In this document: in pieces, positions 1 to 9,835 of the stretch | Layout of the letters: the number at the start of each line of letters is the position of its first letter | How positions within the stretch are numbered: position 1 is the first letter of the stretch | Virus record (IMG/VR): IMGVR_UViG_3300020457_000040 | Span: 1-33,840 of that record | DNA from: a virus | Direction: 5' to 3' (one strand) | Length of the DNA stretch: 33,840 nucleotides | Notes under the pieces: model-generated | The model's input: the letters and a program-made list of their open reading frames with translations, nothing else | The model's database searches: none | What the model was told of the DNA's origin: nothing | Position numbers and translations under genes: made by a program

Positions 1-3000
1 ACTGCTACAGATGACGCAAACTTTGTAGAGTTATTAAGATTAAAAAATGGTATTATTCAAAACCAAGTTAGAACAACATCATACGCTGTAATAGAAGATA
101 CTTTTGCTCGTAGAACATATGACGAAAGTGGAGACTATGCAGTAAGAGATTTTGATTTAGATTTAAGAGAACATTTAATATCAGGAACAAATAGAGGTAT
201 ATATTCAGCAGGAGATGGTGGATTAGAATCTAAAATAGCTGCAGGTATGGGACCTGGTAAAGCATATGTAAGAGGTTATGAAATAGAAACTATAGGTACA
301 AAATTTGTAGATATTAATAAAACAAGAGAATTTGATACAGAAAACAATTTTAAAAGTAGATTTAATTTAGGAAATTATCTTGAAGTAAATAATGTATATG
401 GTTCTCCTGATATTGGTTTTGTTTCTGGAGATTCAGAAGCATTTAAAAATATATCTTTATATGATACAGCAACGGATGCTAGAGGTACTCCTAATGTTGG
501 TTCAGACTCAGGTATTAATCAAATAGGAAGAGCTAAAACAAGAGGATTTGAATATTCATCTGGAACAGCTGCAAGTAATATTTTTGCTAGTAATACAGCA
601 ACGTCTGCTGTTTATAAACATTATCTATTTGATATAGAAATGTTTACACACTTAAACATTTTAGAAGCACAAGCATTTACAACTGGAGAAAAAATAACTG
701 GTGGTACTTCTGGTGCTACTGCTGTACTTCAATCAGTTTCAACAACTGAAACAAGTACAATTAATAATATAACTCAAGCAAATCCAACAGTTGTTCAAGC
801 TACAGGCGCACACAACTTACAATCTGGTCAACAAGTTAAAGTTGCAGGTGTAGGAAGTGGTTGGGAAATTGATTCAAGTGTGGTAACTGGTGGAACATTT
901 ACAGTTAGAGTTGTATCAGGAACAGATTATAATTTATATAGAGAAGATGGAACAACTGCTATCAATTGTACAAATCCAGGTGCTGGTGGAACAGCAACAC
1001 ACGGAGTTGTTGTAGTTTCAAACGTACAAGGTGATTTCGTTGCAGGCGAAACAATAACAGGTGGTACTTCTGGTAATACAGCAACACTACAAGGAGACTC
1101 AATAGGATTTAAAGCAATTAGAAATTATGGACCAAGTGATATTAAACAAGTTGCAATGGCAGGTTCTCCTACATATACTTCGGATGTAAAAACAAAAGAT
1201 GTTGTCTTAACAGGAACTGTATCCAATTCAAGTGGTACAAAAGTATTTCAAGGATTTGGTACAAGATTTACAGATGAATTAAAAGTTGGAGATAAAGTTT
1301 CATATAGAACGGATAATGGATTAATAGAAACAAAAATTATAGAGTTTATAGCAAGTGATACAAGTTTCAATACAACAGCTGCTTCTGGTGCAAACGTAAC
1401 CAAATCAGATATAACTAGAGGAAGAGGTGAGTTAAAAGACGCAAACAAAAATATTTCTGTTTTTGAAATGCCAAATGAAACAATTAAAACTTTAAAAACA
1501 ACTGTTAACTCTGGTATAACAGATACAAACTTTGCAATAAGAAGACACTTTACTCAAACTTTAGGATCAAATGGTGACGCAACTATAACAGCAGGAACAA
1601 ATGAAACTTTTAGTGGATTAGTAGAAAAAGATTTTTCAGTTTCAATTATGGCTATGGGTTCTGGTTCAGCAAGTGCTGTTGGTGATGTATTAAGTTTAAC
1701 AGGCAATAATCATTTAGGTGGTGCTATATTTACATTAGCAGGTTCTCCAACAGGTAAAACTTTACAATTAGATTTTGGTACTGACTATGCAGGTCATAAA
1801 GTAAAAATTTTAGCAACAGTTAATAGAAGTGTTGCAGGTTCTAAAACTAAAACATTAACTACAGGAACTGCTTTACAAGTTACCTCACAAACAGAAATAG
1901 AAAGTGGTACAGTTGGTTTAGGAAAAGCAGATGTTTATTCAATAACTTCTGTTAAAATGGCTGCTGACTTTAGTACAAACGCAGTAGCAGGTGATACAGA
2001 TATTACAGAAAGATTTAATTTAGATACAGGAATGAGAGATAACTTCTATGATATTGGAAGACTTAAATTAAAAAATGGTGCATTAACACCAACAGGAAGA
2101 TTATTAATTACTTTTGATTATTTCTCTCACGGTTCTGGAGATTATTTTGATGTAGACTCTTATGGAGGTATTGTTGCATACGAAAATATACCTAGTTATA
2201 CTTCTGATACAACAGGAAGAAAATACGAATTAAGAGATTGTTTAGATTTCAGACCTAGAGTTGATGACGCTTCAACAATAGATAGTGGTACCCAAGACCG
2301 TTCTTTTGACGGAACAGGTGCTTCTACAACAGATGTTGTTAAGTTTGGAACAGATATTACTTCTGACTTTGAATATTACTTACCAAGAATAGATAAAATC
2401 TTTTTAGATAAAGAAGGAAACTTTAAAGTAGTTGAAGGTGCAAGTGCTTTAGAACCACAAGTACCTAAAGCATTAGAAGGTGCTATGCATTTATATACTT
2501 TAGAATTACCATCTTACACATTATCTTTAGATGATATTGCTATTAAGAAAGTTGATAATAGAAGATACACAATGAGAGATATTGGTAAATTAGAAAATAG
2601 AGTTGAGAATATGGAATACTATACTCAATTATCTTTGTTAGAGGCACAAGCACAGAATTTACAAATACAAGACGCAAATGGTTTTGATAGATTTAAAAAT
2701 GGAATCATAGTAGATAATTTTAGTGGTCATAATATAGGTGATGTAGGAAATGTAGATTACAAATCATCTATTGATATGGCAAAAGGTGAGTTAAGACCTA
2801 TGTTTAATGAGGACGCTGTTAAACTAATAGAGGCAGATGACGATGGTACTTCTATTCTTGCTTCAGATAGAGTAGCAGGAAATTATCAGAAAACTGGAGA
2901 TGGTTTAACTTTAACTTATACTGAAACTCCTTTAATAACACAACCTTTCGCAAGTAAAAGTGTTAATGTTAATCCATTTGAAGTATTTACTTGGTCAGGT

Positions 3001-5331
3001 TCAGTAGATTTAACTCCACCAAGTGATGAGTGGAAAGAAACAGAACGAGCACCAGAGTTAGTTATCAATAATGTGGGAGGTTTTGATACGCTAGTTTCTG
3101 GTCTTGGTAATGGTGCTTTAAACGGAGTAGAAATTGGAACAGTATGGAATGACTGGCAAGATTTCTGGTCAGGTTCCGTAAGAGATGTTGCAAGTAGAGA
3201 TGTTGGTGGAAGAGGCAGAAGTGGAAGAAGAGTATTCCAAAGAACAGAAATAGAAACTGCTCAATCAGTTCAACAAACAAGAACAGGAATGAGAAACAGA
3301 CTTGTTCCTCAAGTTGTAAGAAACTCTATTGGAGACAGAATAGTATCAGTTGCTTTTGTTCCATTTGTTAGAGCAAGAACAATTACTTTCAATGCTACAA
3401 GATTAAAACCAAATACAAGAATGTATCCATTCTTTGATAATATAGATGTTGCTTCATATTGTACACCAACAGGTGGTTCATTAGGAGGAAATATTGTATC
3501 AGACGCTAATGGTACGTGTTCAGGTACTTTTGCAATTCCTGATCCTACTAACAATGCAAATCCAAGATGGAGAACAGGTCAAAGAGTTTTCAGATTAACA
3601 AGTTCATCTACAAATGATTTAAGTTCAGATGTAGAAACTTCAGCAGAAGCAGATTACGTTGCTAGAGGTATATTAGAAACTGTACAAAATACAATTATTT
3701 CAACTAGAGAACCTAGACTTGTTAGAAATGCAACTACAGAAAATAGAAGTATTACAAGAACATCAACAAGAGCTTCTGATAGAACAATTGGTTGGGTTGA
3801 CCCATTAGCACAAACATTTATGATTGATGATGTTGGTGGTGTATATTTAACTTCTGTTGATTTATTCTTTGGTGCTAAAGATAGTAATATTCCAGTTACC
3901 GTTCAAATAAGAGAAGTAGTAAATGGTTATCCTGGATCAATAATATTACCTTTTAGTGAAGTAAGTTTAAATCCAAGTTCAGTTAATACAAGTACAGATG
4001 GATCAGTTGCAACTAAATTTAGTTTTGCTGCTCCTGTATATTTACAAGAGAATACAGAATATTGTTTTGTTATACTTGCAAACTCAAATGAATATACTGC
4101 TTACGTAGGAAGATTAGGAGAAACTGTATTAGGTTCAGATAGAACAATATCACAACAACCATATGCTGGTGTTATGTTTAAATCTCAAAACGGTTCAACT
4201 TGGACTGCTGAACAAAACGAAGATGTTAAATTTACATTAAACAGAGCAGAATATTCAAGTGGTATTGCTAAGATTACACTTGTTAATGAATCTTTACCAG
4301 CAAGAACACTTAAAAATAATCCAATTAGAACAACAAACGGATCAGATGTTGTTAGAGTTTACCATCCAAACCACGGGATGCACGGTACATCTAATAACGT
4401 TACCATCGCAGGAGTGCCTTCAGGAACTTACAACGGATTAGCACATAGTTCAATTAATGGAACATATACAAGTATTTCAAACGTAACCCTAGATAGTTAT
4501 GATATACAAATACCTGGTTCTACAAACGCAACTGCTTCAGGAGATATTGGAAGTAATGCGGTAACAGCTACACAAAATAGATTATTTGATGTTTTAAATT
4601 TAAATATTGCAACAATGAGTTTACCAGGAACAAATATATCTTTTAAAATGAGACCAACAACTGGTAAATCAGTACACGGTTCTGAATCAGAATTTAGTAC
4701 AACTTCTGTTGCAAATGCAAGTTCTATTGTTGCAAATGATAATATCTATATGACAGCGCCTGGTATGATTGCAAGTCAAGTTAATGAAACAAACGAAATG
4801 AATGGTAAAAAATCTTTTTATATAGATGTTGAAATGTCAACTACAAATACTAAACTATCACCATTTATAGATTTACAAAGAGCAAGTGCTTATGTAATTG
4901 CAAATAGATTAAATAGTCCAAGTTCTGGTAATACACCAGACTTTGTTGCTGATACAGCAAACACAGGTACGTCAACTGCTGGAGTTTATTTAACTAGACC
5001 TATTGTTTTAGAAAATAACTCACAGGCTCTTGATATAAGATTGTCTGCTAATATACGTTCAAGTTCAGAAATAAAAGTTTATTATAGAACGTCTGGTCCT
5101 TCTGAAACAAGAAAAATAGAAGATATAAATTGGTTACCATTTAACAATGATGGTAGCGAAGATATTGCAATTGCACCTGCTGAAGATAATGATACATTTA
5201 GAGAATACAAATATTCAGCAAGTGGATTAAATGATTTCACTTCATTCCAAATTAAAATTATAATGAAAGGTACTATATCATCATACGCACCTAGAATAAA
5301 AGATATGAGAGGAATTGCATTGGCAATATAA
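1..5331 (+). CDS. Giant virion structural protein, DUF4815-type (5' end outside window)
   Basis: The reading frame is open from base 1, so the gene begins upstream; 1776 residues are visible. The first ATG inside (247) is internal, because the preceding 82 codons continue the same protein. The N-terminal visible part, with the GKAYVRGYEIE-type motif, matches the DUF4815 family of large tail/baseplate-associated proteins in T4-like marine phages. Two copies of a glycine-rich motif (GEKITGGTSG and GETITGGTSG) lie near nt 690 and 1050. A region starting PLAQTFMIDD (about nt 3810) and the following segment with KDSNIPVTVQIR are typical of the C-terminal half of these proteins. No catalytic domain is visible. 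It ends 4 bases before the next start, so the two are probably co-transcribed. The structural role is well supported by family resemblance; the exact virion position is inferred. Confidence 0.85.
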   Translation, partial: TATDDANFVELLRLKNGIIQNQVRTTSYAVIEDTFARRTYDESGDYAVRDFDLDLREHLISGTNRGIYSAGDGGLESKIAAGMGPGKAYVRGYEIETIGTKFVDINKTREFDTENNFKSRFNLGNYLEVNNVYGSPDIGFVSGDSEAFKNISLYDTATDARGTPNVGSDSGINQIGRAKTRGFEYSSGTAASNIFASNTATSAVYKHYLFDIEMFTHLNILEAQAFTTGEKITGGTSGATAVLQSVSTTETSTINNITQANPTVVQATGAHNLQSGQQVKVAGVGSGWEIDSSVVTGGTFTVRVVSGTDYNLYREDGTTAINCTNPGAGGTATHGVVVVSNVQGDFVAGETITGGTSGNTATLQGDSIGFKAIRNYGPSDIKQVAMAGSPTYTSDVKTKDVVLTGTVSNSSGTKVFQGFGTRFTDELKVGDKVSYRTDNGLIETKIIEFIASDTSFNTTAASGANVTKSDITRGRGELKDANKNISVFEMPNETIKTLKTTVNSGITDTNFAIRRHFTQTLGSNGDATITAGTNETFSGLVEKDFSVSIMAMGSGSASAVGDVLSLTGNNHLGGAIFTLAGSPTGKTLQLDFGTDYAGHKVKILATVNRSVAGSKTKTLTTGTALQVTSQTEIESGTVGLGKADVYSITSVKMAADFSTNAVAGDTDITERFNLDTGMRDNFYDIGRLKLKNGALTPTGRLLITFDYFSHGSGDYFDVDSYGGIVAYENIPSYTSDTTGRKYELRDCLDFRPRVDDASTIDSGTQDRSFDGTGASTTDVVKFGTDITSDFEYYLPRIDKIFLDKEGNFKVVEGASALEPQVPKALEGAMHLYTLELPSYTLSLDDIAIKKVDNRRYTMRDIGKLENRVENMEYYTQLSLLEAQAQNLQIQDANGFDRFKNGIIVDNFSGHNIGDVGNVDYKSSIDMAKGELRPMFNEDAVKLIEADDDGTSILASDRVAGNYQKTGDGLTLTYTETPLITQPFASKSVNVNPFEVFTWSGSVDLTPPSDEWKETERAPELVINNVGGFDTLVSGLGNGALNGVEIGTVWNDWQDFWSGSVRDVASRDVGGRGRSGRRVFQRTEIETAQSVQQTRTGMRNRLVPQVVRNSIGDRIVSVAFVPFVRARTITFNATRLKPNTRMYPFFDNIDVASYCTPTGGSLGGNIVSDANGTCSGTFAIPDPTNNANPRWRTGQRVFRLTSSSTNDLSSDVETSAEADYVARGILETVQNTIISTREPRLVRNATTENRSITRTSTRASDRTIGWVDPLAQTFMIDDVGGVYLTSVDLFFGAKDSNIPVTVQIREVVNGYPGSIILPFSEVSLNPSSVNTSTDGSVATKFSFAAPVYLQENTEYCFVILANSNEYTAYVGRLGETVLGSDRTISQQPYAGVMFKSQNGSTWTAEQNEDVKFTLNRAEYSSGIAKITLVNESLPARTLKNNPIRTTNGSDVVRVYHPNHGMHGTSNNVTIAGVPSGTYNGLAHSSINGTYTSISNVTLDSYDIQIPGSTNATASGDIGSNAVTATQNRLFDVLNLNIATMSLPGTNISFKMRPTTGKSVHGSESEFSTTSVANASSIVANDNIYMTAPGMIASQVNETNEMNGKKSFYIDVEMSTTNTKLSPFIDLQRASAYVIANRLNSPSSGNTPDFVADTANTGTSTAGVYLTRPIVLENNSQALDIRLSANIRSSSEIKVYYRTSGPSETRKIEDINWLPFNNDGSEDIAIAPAEDNDTFREYKYSASGLNDFTSFQIKIIMKGTISSYAPRIKDMRGIALAI

Positions 5332-5335
5332 GAAA

Positions 5336-5551
5336 ATGGCTGTATTAAAAGTTGAAGGACATAGTGATTTAGTAAGAGATACACAAACAAATGCTATTGT
5401 ACGTACAAGTAATGAGTATAGTGTTTATATGAAAAGAGTTAAACAAAGAGAAATAGATGGTGATAAAATGAGAGCTGTGTGTGGAGAGATAAATATTTTA
5501 AAAGCAGAATTAAGAGAAATAAAAGATTTAATTAAAGGATTAATAAAGTAA
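5336..5551 (+). CDS. Small conserved phage protein, 71 aa
   Basis: The start is taken as the ATG at 5336, four bases after the previous stop; an in-frame ATG 21 bases upstream lies inside the giant structural gene. The protein begins MAVLKVEGHSDLVRD and has TNAIVRTSNEY, resembling short proteins that follow the large structural gene in T4-like cyanophages and carry an SDLVRD...AIxxTN pattern. The C-terminal third is Lys/Glu-rich and probably forms an amphipathic helix or coiled coil (KAELREIKDLIKGLIK). No enzyme motif is present. Position between two virion genes suggests a structural or assembly role, but the function is unknown. Confidence 0.75.
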   Translation: MAVLKVEGHSDLVRDTQTNAIVRTSNEYSVYMKRVKQREIDGDKMRAVCGEINILKAELREIKDLIKGLIK

Positions 5552-5552
5552 A

Positions 5553-6386
5553 ATGGCTGCAAGACAAATAGCAATAACAGATACACTAGAAACATTTAGA
5601 CAGGAGTTTAATGCTCTGTCTGCTCAAGATTTTGGTGATATAGGTACACTAGACGCTTCAATATCAGCAACAACCGTTATCGGTGCTGTTAATGAATTGT
5701 CTGCTCAGATTGGTGCCGCTGAAGGTTGGAGAATGGAAGATTCCTCTTCAACAGTACAGCAAGTTGGTGCAGGTCAAACAGCTAGATTTTTTGGTACATC
5801 TAATCAAATAACAGCAGTTGTATCATCACCAGATACATTGACAATTGGTTTTACAAATAATGTAACCATACCAAATAACTTAACGGTTACTGGACATATT
5901 TCAAGTGTTGGAGGAGATGTTGGTGTTGCAGGTAATCTAACAGTTTCAGGTTCTGGTACACAAACAATAGGAACAATACAAATTGCAGGTAATGAAATCA
6001 GTTCTACTGATTCAACAGAATTAAAAATTGCTGATGGTATGCAAGTTAATGGTCCTGCTAAAATGGGTGTTACCACAATTAATCCTGCAGGCTCAAACAA
6101 TATTGAATCAACATCAGGTTATACAGTATTTGGATCAGTTCCAACTATTATGAGTAAAGATATTTTATTTTCTGGAGATACAACAGGAAATAGTATTTAC
6201 ACAACTTTAAGAATGACTGATCCTACTTCAAATCAAACTATAACTTTTCCTGACGCAAGTGGAACAGTTATTTTAAGTGGTACATCTAATTATGCAACAG
6301 GAAGTATTTTTTCAACTTCGGTATCATTAACTATATACAATTCAGCGGGAGTAGCGCAAAAGACAATTGTTGGCAGTTCTACATAG
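5553..6386 (+). CDS. Fibre-like virion structural protein, 277 aa
   Basis: Starts one base after the preceding stop (TAA A ATG), with AAAGGAT about 12 bases upstream. The N-terminal segment (LETFRQEFNALSAQDFGDI) is a form common in T4-like cyanophage virion proteins. The middle is Ser/Thr/Gly-rich beta-structure with repeated 'NLTVTG', 'NLTVSG' elements, and near the C-terminus comes TITFPDASGTVILSG, a phrase recurring in trimeric fibre proteins of marine phages. Composition (low Cys, many Thr, Ser, Gly and Val) fits a beta-helical or fibrous trimer. No enzymatic motif. The role as a fibre or fibre-connector is inferred from composition and context. Confidence 0.75.
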   Translation: MAARQIAITDTLETFRQEFNALSAQDFGDIGTLDASISATTVIGAVNELSAQIGAAEGWRMEDSSSTVQQVGAGQTARFFGTSNQITAVVSSPDTLTIGFTNNVTIPNNLTVTGHISSVGGDVGVAGNLTVSGSGTQTIGTIQIAGNEISSTDSTELKIADGMQVNGPAKMGVTTINPAGSNNIESTSGYTVFGSVPTIMSKDILFSGDTTGNSIYTTLRMTDPTSNQTITFPDASGTVILSGTSNYATGSIFSTSVSLTIYNSAGVAQKTIVGSST

Positions 6387-6396
6387 GAGATAAACA

Positions 6397-7335
6397 ATGG
6401 CAGTAAGAGCTCCTTTATACTATGATGGCGGCGACTTGAAAGAAATGACAAGTGCTGAAGTAGATGAATATATCGCACAAACAATTTATCAATACTCATT
6501 AAATCCTTCAGTAATATTATCAGTTGTTGCAACTGGTGGTAATTTAGGAACAATAACTGATACAAGACAAACAGCAGGTGCTATGTCCTCAGACGCTTCA
6601 GCGTTTCCTAGTGAGGCAACAACAGATGAACCTGGTTCGGTAACTATTAGTTATGATAGATTAAGTTTATCTTCTGGAACAACAACAGCTCCATCTGATT
6701 CAGGAAAAACGTATATGTGTTATAAGAGAAGTGATGACGATATACAAGCAATGACTTTACAAGATTTTAAAGATACGTTTGTATTTCCAGCAGCTAATTT
6801 AATATCAGGTGCAGGAACAACTTCTCAACAAGCAGGTACTTATCATATTTCAACATCAACATCGGTATCAGGTTCAACGTTAGTAAGTTCAACACCTATA
6901 TTTTTAAATACTCAAGCAGATACAGCTGCTTATACATCTGGAGGTATTCCAGAAACTTTAGACCAACCAACTACAATTAATTCTTACTACTTACAAAGAA
7001 TAGATGGTGTTAATAATGCGCCTTCAAGAACACCACTTTATATTACAGGTGGAAATCATTTACAAGAATATTCTACTACAAATTTAAATACATTATTACA
7101 AGACGCTATTAGATACGAAGTACATCAAGGTGGTAACGGATATAATATAAGTTATAATTTAGGAACAACAGGTTCAGGTGTTACCAGAGGTTCTGGTATT
7201 GCAGACACAATATTAACTGGAACAGGAAATTATCAAACAAGGTTTGTAGGAACAAATGATTATAGAGCTCAAGAGTTTCCAAATGGTTCTCCTACAACAG
7301 CGAATACATATTATTTACGAATAAGTAAGAGTTAA
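6397..7335 (+). CDS. Virion structural protein, 312 aa, T4-like marine phage family
   Basis: Preceded by a good ribosome binding site (AGGAGA at 6385-6390, overlapping the previous stop codon) six bases before the ATG. The N-terminus (MAVRAPLYYDGGDLKEMTSAEVDEYIAQT) is typical of conserved structural proteins of T4-like cyano- and pelagiphages. The rest is Ser/Thr/Gly-rich with sequence suggestive of beta-sandwich structure and ends with TYYLRISKS. No catalytic residues are recognised. This is the last structural gene before the metabolic cassette; the next gene starts 21 bases after its stop. Virion assignment is by resemblance and position; the exact location in the particle is unknown. Confidence 0.75.
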   Translation: MAVRAPLYYDGGDLKEMTSAEVDEYIAQTIYQYSLNPSVILSVVATGGNLGTITDTRQTAGAMSSDASAFPSEATTDEPGSVTISYDRLSLSSGTTTAPSDSGKTYMCYKRSDDDIQAMTLQDFKDTFVFPAANLISGAGTTSQQAGTYHISTSTSVSGSTLVSSTPIFLNTQADTAAYTSGGIPETLDQPTTINSYYLQRIDGVNNAPSRTPLYITGGNHLQEYSTTNLNTLLQDAIRYEVHQGGNGYNISYNLGTTGSGVTRGSGIADTILTGTGNYQTRFVGTNDYRAQEFPNGSPTTANTYYLRISKS

Positions 7336-7343
7336 AAATGAGA

Positions 7344-7351
7344 TATAAATA
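7344..7351 (+). promoter_or_regulatory. T4-type late promoter box, zero-leader geometry
   Basis: Exact TATAAATA in the 21-base gap before the epimerase gene. In T4 late promoters this box spans -13 to -6, which would place +1 at 7357, exactly the A of the epimerase ATG. The surrounding 16 bases (TATAAATATTGTTATG) differ by one base from the block at 17964. No Shine-Dalgarno sequence is visible upstream of the ATG, so the transcript would be leaderless. It probably drives the metabolic cassette late in infection (inference). Confidence 0.6.
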
Positions 7352-7356
7352 TTGTT

Positions 7357-8103
7357 ATGAATATATTATTAACAGGTGCTGAAGGATTTATAGGTAAAAA
7401 TCTTTCTAACTTTTTTAAAGACAAACATAAAATAATTCCAATAGATAGAGATATAGGTAGTAATCTATTATCTTGTAATTTAAAATACGCTGTAGATTAT
7501 GTAATACATCTAGCAGGACTATCTGGTGTTAGAGATAGTTTTGAAAGACCTACAGATTATTGGAGACAAAACGTTATCGCAAGTCAAAGATTATTTGACC
7601 ACTTCAAAGACACAAAAATACTTTATGCAAGTTCAAGCACAGCTGCTGAACCTTGGAGAAATCCATATGCAATGAGTAAATATTCTATGGAACAAATTGC
7701 ACCAAAAAAATCAGTAGGTATGAGATTTACTACAGTATATGGTCCACAAGCAAGAGATAAAATGTTAATACCTAGAATATTAAGAAATGATGTTCCTTAT
7801 ATTAATACAAACCATTGGAGAGATTTTATTCACGTAGATGATATATGTACAGCGATTGAAACATTAATGAATCAAGAAGATAATTTAATTCCTTATGGAG
7901 ATGTAGTTGAAATAGGCACAGGAGTATCTCATAGATTAACTGATATAATAAATTATTTTTCAATTGATGTATCTAAACAACAACTAGGTGATGAAGGAGA
8001 AAGAATAGATAATAAAGCAAATGTAGAATTTTTAAATACTTTAGGTTGGAAAGCAAAAGTAGAATTGAAAGATTATATAACAAAGAATAGGATAACAAAC
8101 TAA
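7357..8103 (+). CDS. NAD(P)-dependent epimerase/dehydratase, short SDR
   Basis: Extended short-chain dehydrogenase fold acting on nucleotide sugars. The N-terminal Rossmann motif TGAEGFIG is at residues 6-13. The catalytic set is visible as S92-S93-S94 and Y104-x-x-x-K108 (YAMSK). R123-F-T-T-V-Y-G-P is the usual segment after the catalytic Lys. At 248 aa it is shorter than most GalE/RmlB/WcaG enzymes (about 310-340), mainly in the substrate-binding C-terminal part, so the substrate cannot be named. The ATG at 7357 has no Shine-Dalgarno but lies where a late promoter would start transcription. Its stop overlaps the next start (TAATG). As first gene of the cassette it most likely supplies a modified sugar nucleotide to the glycosyltransferase-like genes downstream. 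Confidence 0.85.
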   Translation: MNILLTGAEGFIGKNLSNFFKDKHKIIPIDRDIGSNLLSCNLKYAVDYVIHLAGLSGVRDSFERPTDYWRQNVIASQRLFDHFKDTKILYASSSTAAEPWRNPYAMSKYSMEQIAPKKSVGMRFTTVYGPQARDKMLIPRILRNDVPYINTNHWRDFIHVDDICTAIETLMNQEDNLIPYGDVVEIGTGVSHRLTDIINYFSIDVSKQQLGDEGERIDNKANVEFLNTLGWKAKVELKDYITKNRITN

Positions 8104-8576
8104 TGGCTGTTTTTTCTAAAAAAATAATTGAAGCATATTACTCTAATTCCGAAAATGATACTATTGAAGTTATCTATAGAGAAGGTGATAAAGCTGTTGC
8201 TTTTTATTTGCCAGTTGATTATGAGGATCAAAATTATAAAGATTTAATATCTGAATATAGTTCAGAAAAAATAGCACAGTCTACATTAAATAGAAATGCT
8301 GTTTATGCAAAACAAATTAGAGATATAGTAAATGCACAAAAAAAGGCTATAGTAAATCAAACTCATAAAACTAATATAGAAGATTTTACAAAAGGTATAA
8401 TAGAATTTAATAAAGAAGAAAAATTACATCTTGATATTATGTTCGCTTTTAAAGTTAGAATATTTGAGTTAGAACAAGTAAAGAAAAGTACAAATAATGA
8501 ATTAAAAGCAAAAATTAGAAAAGCAAAAACACCTTTAGAAATTTTAAAATATTATAGTGAGATAGTTAATGATTAA
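8103..8576 (+). CDS. Hypothetical protein, 157 aa
   Basis: Not recognised. The start overlaps the epimerase stop as TAATG, indicating translational coupling. The N-terminal 60 residues mix short beta-like stretches (DTIEVIYREGDKAVAFYLPV), and the remainder is Lys/Glu/Ile-rich and predicted helical by eye, with repeated charged residues that could form coiled coils (ELEQVKKSTNNELKAKIRKA). There is no signal peptide, membrane segment or enzyme motif. The C-terminal coding end overlaps the next gene by eight bases. Membership of the cassette is by position; a scaffold or partner role is possible but not shown. Confidence 0.7.
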   Translation: MAVFSKKIIEAYYSNSENDTIEVIYREGDKAVAFYLPVDYEDQNYKDLISEYSSEKIAQSTLNRNAVYAKQIRDIVNAQKKAIVNQTHKTNIEDFTKGIIEFNKEEKLHLDIMFAFKVRIFELEQVKKSTNNELKAKIRKAKTPLEILKYYSEIVND

Positions 8577-9180
8577 TGTTTATTGTGTAAAATGGGGAAC
8601 AAAATACGATAGAAGTTTTGTAGAAAAATTAAAATCTTCTGTTGCAAAACATCTTACAGTTCCTCATAAGTTTACTTGTTTAACAGATATGCCTGAAATG
8701 GATTATGATGAAGGATTAGAATATCCTGAATTGAAAGGTGTATGGCATAAATTATCTTTATTTGAAAAAGTAGGTAAGTGTTTATATTTTGATTTAGATA
8801 TAGAAATAAATGGCAACATTGATTTTTTAGTTTGGAATGATGAAGACTTTAATAAACTAACATTAATAAACTCTATGAATTGGAAAGCTTTAAAGTCAGA
8901 TGATAGATTTAAATTTAGAAATAATACTTTAATCAATAGTTCTATTATGCGTTGGTCTAATTCATACGATATATTTGAAAAGTTTATGGAGAAAAAAGAT
9001 TTATATTTAAGACTATATACAGGTATTGATAGATTTATTTTTAATGAAAGAAATAGATTAAGTTTAAAATATAGAACGTTTAATACAGAAGAAATATCTA
9101 GTTGGCAAGAAGATGTTAAGACAAACACAATTATGATATACAATGGAAAGTACAATGATATACGACAAGAAGACGATTAA
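8569..9180 (+). CDS. Glycosyltransferase-like protein, GT-A fold with DLD motif
   Basis: Resembles small GT-A type (GT8-like) glycosyltransferases of phage and bacterial surface-glycan loci. Seen: an N-terminal Rossmann-like strand (INVYCVKWG), a hydrophobic strand leading into D75-L76-D77 (YFDLDIEING), which would bind the metal and nucleotide-sugar, N123-S-S-I-M-R-W in the acceptor region, and G152-I-D154 where these proteins often carry GDQD. At 203 aa it is compact. It overlaps the upstream gene by eight bases and contains the next start codon. With the epimerase it suggests glycan synthesis. Donor and acceptor cannot be deduced. Confidence 0.65.
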   Translation: MINVYCVKWGTKYDRSFVEKLKSSVAKHLTVPHKFTCLTDMPEMDYDEGLEYPELKGVWHKLSLFEKVGKCLYFDLDIEINGNIDFLVWNDEDFNKLTLINSMNWKALKSDDRFKFRNNTLINSSIMRWSNSYDIFEKFMEKKDLYLRLYTGIDRFIFNERNRLSLKYRTFNTEEISSWQEDVKTNTIMIYNGKYNDIRQEDD

Positions 9181-9835
9181 TATTTTAAATAGTTTAGCGA
9201 AAAAGTATCCTGAAAGGTTTACAGACGCTTGTAATTCTTTAAATGATAATCAACAAAAAAGTAAATACTGGTTAGTTGAAAAACTAAATGAATATAAATT
9301 TGATTTTAGAGATAAGACTAGTGAAAAAGGAATTGACGCATTAGTATTAGCGGGTTGGTATGGTGTTCTTGCGTATATTTTAATAGAAGAATTTAAATTA
9401 CAAAAAATAAATAGTATTGATACACTTGACTATGATCCTTTAGCAAAGAACGTAGGAAGAATATTGTTTGCGCCTAAAGACGCAGAAAATTTAAAATCAG
9501 GTAGAGCAACTTTTGTAAATTACAAATACAAAGATATTAGAAAATTAAAGTATGATTATTTAAATAAATTTGCTTTGGTTACTTGTACCTCTTGCGAACA
9601 TTTAAATCAAAAAGATATTGACCACGTAGTAGATAGATTGCATTCGGATACACTAGTTGTTTTGCAAAGTAATAATTATAAAGATTGCAACCAACATATT
9701 AACATAAGTGAAGATATAAATGAATTTAGAAATAGATATACTGATAAGTTAGATAATGTAAGAGCATATGTAAAACCTTTTGTTAGTTATGATAGATATA
9801 TGGTAATTGGAACAAGGAGAAAGAAAAATGTCTAG
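9155..9835 (+). CDS. Class I SAM methyltransferase-like protein
   Basis: The start is chosen at 9155 because GGAAAG (9145-9150) is well placed for it; an alternative in-frame ATG lies at 9143. A strand leading into A66-G-W-Y-G70 (VLAGWYGVLAYIL) matches the SAM-binding motif I variant GGWYG of a phage methyltransferase-like family. L91-D-Y-D94 follows at the motif II position, and the C144-T-S-C-E-H149 segment matches the conserved TSCEH element of that family. Substrate unknown. It starts within the glycosyltransferase-like gene and its end overlaps the nitroreductase-like gene by eight bases, so it is part of one coupled operon. The call rests on these motifs only. Confidence 0.6.
   Translation: MIYDKKTINILNSLAKKYPERFTDACNSLNDNQQKSKYWLVEKLNEYKFDFRDKTSEKGIDALVLAGWYGVLAYILIEEFKLQKINSIDTLDYDPLAKNVGRILFAPKDAENLKSGRATFVNYKYKDIRKLKYDYLNKFALVTCTSCEHLNQKDIDHVVDRLHSDTLVVLQSNNYKDCNQHINISEDINEFRNRYTDKLDNVRAYVKPFVSYDRYMVIGTRRKKNV

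Noticed and set aside
7338-7382. ATG at 7338 opening a 14-codon peptide upstream of the epimerase
   Set aside because: Would lie upstream of the predicted transcription start of the box at 7344 and has no ribosome binding site; probably chance.
8703-9155. 150-codon open frame on the minus strand opposite the glycosyltransferase-like gene
   Set aside because: Runs antisense to a clear + strand gene, has no ribosome binding site or promoter, and its Ser/Leu/Phe/Ile-rich translation is what AT-rich complement produces.
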